From Chloroflexota bacterium (GTDB lineage Bacteria > Chloroflexota > Anaerolineae > Promineifilales > Promineifilaceae), in the NCBI GenBank assembly GCA_008501785.1, contig QQUD01000404.1, forward strand, positions 1 to 8,404: a stretch of DNA of 8,404 nt, in the 5' to 3' direction. Below, one piece after another: positions 5,365 to 8,404 of this stretch (its first letter is position 1; each line of letters begins with the position of its first letter). A program made the translations under genes and the position numbers. The notes under the pieces are model-generated. The model was not told the DNA's origin. It saw only the letters and a list, made by a program, of their open reading frames with translations, and searched no databases.

Positions 5365-6708
5365 ATGACAGAAAATATGCAAAGAAAACGCCGAAAACCA
5401 ATCCTTTGGATAGTTGGCGGCGTTTTACTGCTAACCATCGTCGGATTTCTCGTTTTTCAGCAGCGAGAAATCATAGTTGAAGCTGCGCCCAAGGCATCAA
5501 CGGCCGTTTCCCACTCATCCACCCCCACCAATCTCACCGCCACCGGACACATACAAGCAGCAGAACGCGCCACCCTCTCCTTTAACACACCGGGCCGCGT
5601 CGTGATTGCACCTGTGCGCGTTGGCGATGCAGTTGCAGCAGGTGATGTACTGATGGCGCTCGACACCACCGAATTAGAAATCAATCTGGCAATGGCACAA
5701 CAAAATCTAGCCATACAAGAAGCCAATCTGACCGAACTAAAAAACGGCGCAACGGCAGCAGAGCTGACCGCAGCAGAAACGGCCGTTTCTAGCGCCACCA
5801 CTTACCTAACCCAACTGCAAGCAGGCCCACGCCCCGCCGAAATCGCCGTGCAACATGCAGATCTGTCCGTTTACACCGCCAGCACCTACTCCGCTGCTGC
5901 CTCGCTGCAACTGGTACACAACAGCAGCGCAGCAGACCAAATCGCCGCCACTCGCGTTGAATTGGCACAGGCAGAATCGGCACTCTCCCAGGCACGAAAA
6001 ATCAATGACTCCTGGAAAGATGAAAATACGCATCGCATGTTAAAAGAGGCCGAAGAACGCGTCGCCATTGCCCAATCACGCCTCAACACCTTGCTCAATG
6101 GTCCCAACACACACGACCAGGGCGCAGCACAAGCGGAGTTGGCCGCCGCCGCTGCCCAAGAAGAGGCGGCACAGGTGCAAACAAACATCTTTTTGCAAGG
6201 GGGCACACCAGAACAAATCAGCGCGGCCGAAGCCCAGTTAGCGCAAGCACAAGCAGCGCTGGACACGCTGCAACGAGGCGCGTCGGATGCACAGGTAATG
6301 ATGGCAGAAACGGCCGTTTCCCAAGCGACACTCGACATCGAAGCCGCCCAAGACGCACTAAATCAAGCAACTCTGAAAGCACCATTTGATGGGGTGATTA
6401 CGGCCGTTTACGTCACCGAAGGCAGCATTGCCAGCGGTCCAGTCATCGAAATGCTCAACCCCGACAAGCTTGAAATTGTGCTCAAAGTAAGCGAAATCGA
6501 CATCGCCCAGCTTCAAGAAGGTCAAACCGCCATCGTTCACACCGAAACATGGCCGACAGAAAGGCTAGAAAGCAGCATTACCCGCATCGCGCCCAGCGCT
6601 ATCGTCGGCGAAAGTCGGGTGAATTACGAAATTCGGCTGGCTTTGCCAAAAAGCAATCATCCCATCCGAGTAGGAATGACGGCCGTCGCGGAATTTATCG
6701 CGAAATAA
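5365..6708 (+). CDS. HlyD/MacA-type efflux adaptor, paralog 1
   Basis: Membrane-fusion (periplasmic adaptor) protein of 447 aa that would link an ABC or similar exporter to the extracytoplasmic side. Residues 12-31 form one hydrophobic anchor after a basic N-terminus. A first biotinyl/lipoyl-like half (about 55-100) ends in RVGDAVAAGDVLMALD. A long Ala/Gln-rich coiled-coil hairpin (about 100-330) is made of related units such as ELTAAETAVSSA and NGATAAEL. The second lipoyl half begins LKAPFDGVITAVYVTEG, followed by a beta-barrel ending VGMTAVAEFIAK. The protein stops there, without the membrane-proximal segment that the next gene has. The start is ATG 5365 with TGGAG (5353-5357) 7 nt upstream; an in-frame TTG at 5359 has worse spacing. 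It carries five ACGGCCGT octamers. A paralogous adaptor follows 216 nt downstream. Confidence 0.87.
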   Translation: MTENMQRKRRKPILWIVGGVLLLTIVGFLVFQQREIIVEAAPKASTAVSHSSTPTNLTATGHIQAAERATLSFNTPGRVVIAPVRVGDAVAAGDVLMALDTTELEINLAMAQQNLAIQEANLTELKNGATAAELTAAETAVSSATTYLTQLQAGPRPAEIAVQHADLSVYTASTYSAAASLQLVHNSSAADQIAATRVELAQAESALSQARKINDSWKDENTHRMLKEAEERVAIAQSRLNTLLNGPNTHDQGAAQAELAAAAAQEEAAQVQTNIFLQGGTPEQISAAEAQLAQAQAALDTLQRGASDAQVMMAETAVSQATLDIEAAQDALNQATLKAPFDGVITAVYVTEGSIASGPVIEMLNPDKLEIVLKVSEIDIAQLQEGQTAIVHTETWPTERLESSITRIAPSAIVGESRVNYEIRLALPKSNHPIRVGMTAVAEFIAK

Positions 6709-6716
6709 AGCCGTAT

Positions 6717-6864
6717 GGGCGGGATGGCGCGGCATTGCTTAATCAAAGCACATCACCTTATCTCCGCGCCATCTCGCCCTGTCTCGCTGAACAAGTAATC
6801 GGGCGAGATAGGTGGGAGAAAACAACATTTGTTTAGATTGATTTTTTACCCACCTATCCCGCCC
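6717..6864. repeat. Palindromic element: two 16-bp hairpins or a perfect four-way junction
   Basis: Hairpin I pairs 6717-6732 with 6764-6779 (16 bp, one G-U). Hairpin II pairs 6801-6816 with 6849-6864 (16 positions, one A-C mismatch). The 9-nt outer parts also pair across: 6717-6725 (GGGCGGGAT) with 6856-6864 (ATCCCGCCC), and 6771-6779 (ATCTCGCCC) with 6801-6809 (GGGCGAGAT), both perfect. In that arrangement the inner arms 6726-6732/6764-6770 and 6810-6816/6849-6855 are also perfect, and all four helices abut with no unpaired base at the junction. Small stems cap the two loops (6736-6750 and 6820-6834). It fills most of the 216-nt gap between the two adaptor genes and starts 8 nt after the first stop. 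No T-run follows, so it is not a typical terminator. Confidence 0.7.
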
Positions 6865-6924
6865 CTAGGATGTGGGCACTGTATTGCAAGCGCCCAAAAA
6901 CACATTTGGCATTTAGAGTGAAAA

Positions 6925-8404
6925 ATGAAACATATTTATAAACCTTGGATAATCTTAATTTTAATCGCAGCCATACTTCTCATTTGTACAGGCTGCCAAC
7001 CCTCAGCAGAACCCGTTGACGGACAAGAAACGACAAGCGAAACAGTAACTGCATTTACTGGAGACCTATCAGCTTCGACGGGCGCAACTGGCAAAGTTAT
7101 TGCTGTGCGTACTGCGAAAGTTACATTCACCAGCAGCGGCACAGTCGCCGGACTGCCAGTGACGGTGGGCGACAAGGTTGTCGTTGGAGATATGCTGGTA
7201 CAGCTTGATAAGGTTGAGTTGAACCGGGCTGCAACCCAAGCTGAGCAAAATGTCCTTTCGCTAATGGCGGCACTGGCTAATTTAAAAAAGCCGCCCACCC
7301 TAGCGGAACTGACTGCGGCAGAAACGGCCGTTTCCGCATCCCAAACCCGTCTCGACAAACTAAACAACGGACCCACAGCAAATGAAATCGCCGCCGCCGA
7401 AGCCAACGTGCGTGCTGCCGAAGCCAATGTGTGGGCAGCCGCAAACCGGCACAACGCCACCAAAGATGGAGCCGCCGAGGCAGACGTACTAGCCGCACAA
7501 ATGGAAGTAGATACCGCACAAAGGCAATTTGACGATGCCCATTCAGCATATATCGCATTTTCCAAATGCCAACCAAACGACAGCGGCACCCACGATTGCA
7601 CCTTTGATCGAGGCAAACAGGGCAGCGACAACATTTTATTTGGTGCAGCAGCAGCACAAGCCAATTTAGATCGGGCACAAGCGATATTGAACACCTTGCA
7701 AAATGGCAATCCCCACAGCATCGCAGTGGCGCAAGCCTCTGTTTCAGTAGCAGCCGCACAGCGCGATGCGGCACTGGCGCGGCTCGACTTGCTGCTGGCT
7801 GGCGCAACGGACGCAGAAATTGCCGCCGCTGCTGCTGAGTTGGCACAAGCAAAAGCACGGCTGATTGACTTGCAAGATGGTCCTAAGCCAGAGCAAGTCA
7901 CTGTGGCAACTGCGCAGTTAGAGCAGGCTAAACTGGCATTGGCGCAGGCACAGCACAATCTGGAACATGCCGCGCTGGTTGCACCATTTGCTGGGATGGT
8001 AACGGCCGTTCACGTTCGCAAAGGTGAGCAAGCGACAGGACCCGCCATCACCCTGGTTGACACCGAAAGCATCCTATTGGCCTTGAAAATAAACGAAATC
8101 GACCTGCGCCATATCACCCTGGGCCAAACTGCCGAGGTACGGCTGGAGGCATGGCCAGAGCAGCCATTAACCGGCACAATCACCATGATTTCACCCGAAA
8201 ATCAGCCCCAAGAAACAAACAATGCCATCGTCTACATTGTGCATTTGCAATTGGCGGCAACCGATTTGCAGCTGCGGCTGGGAATGACGGGCAATGCCGA
8301 CCTGATTACGGCTGAACGGAAAGATGTGCTGCTGCTGCCCAATCGCGCCCTCACCACCAATTTAGAAACGGGCGAATCGTTGGGCAATCTGGTGCAAACT
8401 GGCG
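6925..8404 (+). CDS. HlyD/MacA-type efflux adaptor, paralog 2, putative lipoprotein (partial, 3' end outside window)
   Basis: Second membrane-fusion protein, open from ATG 6925 to the window edge (493 codons seen). The N-terminus is a signal-like hydrophobic stretch (residues 8-20) ending in ICTGCQP. Cys24 would be the lipidated residue, though Cys rather than Leu at -3 makes the lipobox imperfect. A lipoyl half around 70-98 (LPVTVGDKVVVGDMLVQLD) is followed by a long Ala-rich coiled-coil region with about 35-residue units ending in LxxLxxG. The second half has LVAPFAGMVTAVHVRKGEQATG, a beta-barrel ending RLGMTGNADL, then the start of a membrane-proximal segment (VLLLPNRALTT). An insertion holds two cysteines 10 residues apart (Cys215 and Cys225). 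The ribosome site is weak (GAGTG). Like paralog 1 it carries ETAVS encoded by the octamer; it has two octamers. An ABC ATPase and permease would be expected downstream. Confidence 0.85.
   Translation, partial: MKHIYKPWIILILIAAILLICTGCQPSAEPVDGQETTSETVTAFTGDLSASTGATGKVIAVRTAKVTFTSSGTVAGLPVTVGDKVVVGDMLVQLDKVELNRAATQAEQNVLSLMAALANLKKPPTLAELTAAETAVSASQTRLDKLNNGPTANEIAAAEANVRAAEANVWAAANRHNATKDGAAEADVLAAQMEVDTAQRQFDDAHSAYIAFSKCQPNDSGTHDCTFDRGKQGSDNILFGAAAAQANLDRAQAILNTLQNGNPHSIAVAQASVSVAAAQRDAALARLDLLLAGATDAEIAAAAAELAQAKARLIDLQDGPKPEQVTVATAQLEQAKLALAQAQHNLEHAALVAPFAGMVTAVHVRKGEQATGPAITLVDTESILLALKINEIDLRHITLGQTAEVRLEAWPEQPLTGTITMISPENQPQETNNAIVYIVHLQLAATDLQLRLGMTGNADLITAERKDVLLLPNRALTTNLETGESLGNLVQTG

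Larger units (their letters stand above)
255..8009. repeat. Iterated octamer palindrome ACGGCCGT (10 copies, all in genes)
   Basis: Copies at 255-262, 552-559, 3296-3303, 5500-5507, 5779-5786, 6310-6317, 6400-6407, 6679-6686, 7324-7331 and 8002-8009. About 0.13 would be expected for any octamer in a random 8.4-kb sequence of even composition. Three copies (5779, 6310, 7324) extend to the 14-nt palindrome GAAACGGCCGTTTC. Every copy lies in a coding region and every copy is read in the same phase as ACG GCC GTN, giving Thr-Ala-Val. None occurs in the kinase, DUF4177-like, MOSC, GrpB-fragment or acyltransferase genes. The behaviour recalls the HIP1 octamer of cyanobacteria. Confidence 0.85.

Noticed and set aside
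5457..6338. Several antisense open frames opposite adaptor 1
   Set aside because: Same shadow effect of Ala/Gln-rich coiled-coil coding; no ribosome sites or recognisable domains.
6717..6864. tRNA-like or known structured RNA suspected from the four-arm fold
   Set aside because: Arm and loop sizes (loops of 21-32 nt) and the absence of conserved tRNA bases rule out tRNA, and it matches no riboswitch core that I recognise.
6936..7958. A 340-codon open frame on the minus strand opposite adaptor 2
   Set aside because: It is the antisense of an Ala-codon-rich gene (long Ala/Ser/Cys runs, no domain), while the plus strand has a clear HlyD protein with lipoyl motifs.

Overview
The window looks like a piece of a moderate-GC bacterial chromosome, most likely a Chloroflexota (Anaerolineae-like) genome. 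This is inferred from the style of the two long Ala/Gln-rich HlyD adaptors with no TolC-type partner in view, the DUF4177-like small protein, and a heavily iterated ACGGCCGT palindrome. No rRNA, tRNA or taxonomic marker gene is present, so the assignment is tentative. The HlyD and MFS genes look GC-richer than the acyltransferase and the GrpB fragment, so the window appears mosaic.

Layout. (1) 1-628, minus strand: N-terminal 209 codons of a DHA3-type MFS drug exporter, cut by the window edge. Its control region runs back to about 912: a near-consensus sigma-70 promoter (TTTACA-N17-TATAAT), a 32-codon leader ORF, a 5-codon mini-ORF, and two tandem intrinsic-terminator hairpins whose arms can re-pair into an antiterminator. 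This looks like a translation-coupled attenuator. (2) 941-1120: a 170-bp MITE-like element with 11-bp inverted ends and a 5-bp direct repeat, packed with four small GC-rich hairpins. (3) 1250-3888, plus strand: a P-loop kinase, a DUF4177-like protein, a MOSC protein, a uronate-dehydrogenase-like SDR and a truncated GrpB-family gene. The last four are spaced like an operon (gaps of 12, 15 and -4 nt). The block is bracketed by two covarying copies (1179-1235 and 3870-3929) of one hairpin repeat, and the second copy supplies the premature end of the GrpB fragment. (4) 3941-5155, minus strand: an integral-membrane acyltransferase 3 protein. (5) 5156-5364: divergent control region with tandem 11-bp repeats resembling an OmpR/PhoB-class response-regulator site. 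(6) 5365-8404, plus strand: two consecutive HlyD/MacA-type adaptors, the second a putative lipoprotein that runs off the window. Between them lies a palindromic element (6717-6864) that can fold either as two 16-bp hairpins or as a four-way junction with fully complementary arms.

How the genes may work together: the two adaptors probably serve an ABC exporter encoded beyond the right edge. The MFS pump on the left is probably an inducible drug-efflux gene. The central enzymes have no obvious shared pathway.

The strongest unexplained signals are: the ACGGCCGT octamer (10 copies, all inside genes, all read as Thr-Ala-Val); the attenuator-like MFS leader; the MITE-like element; the covarying hairpin pair; and the four-way-junction repeat.
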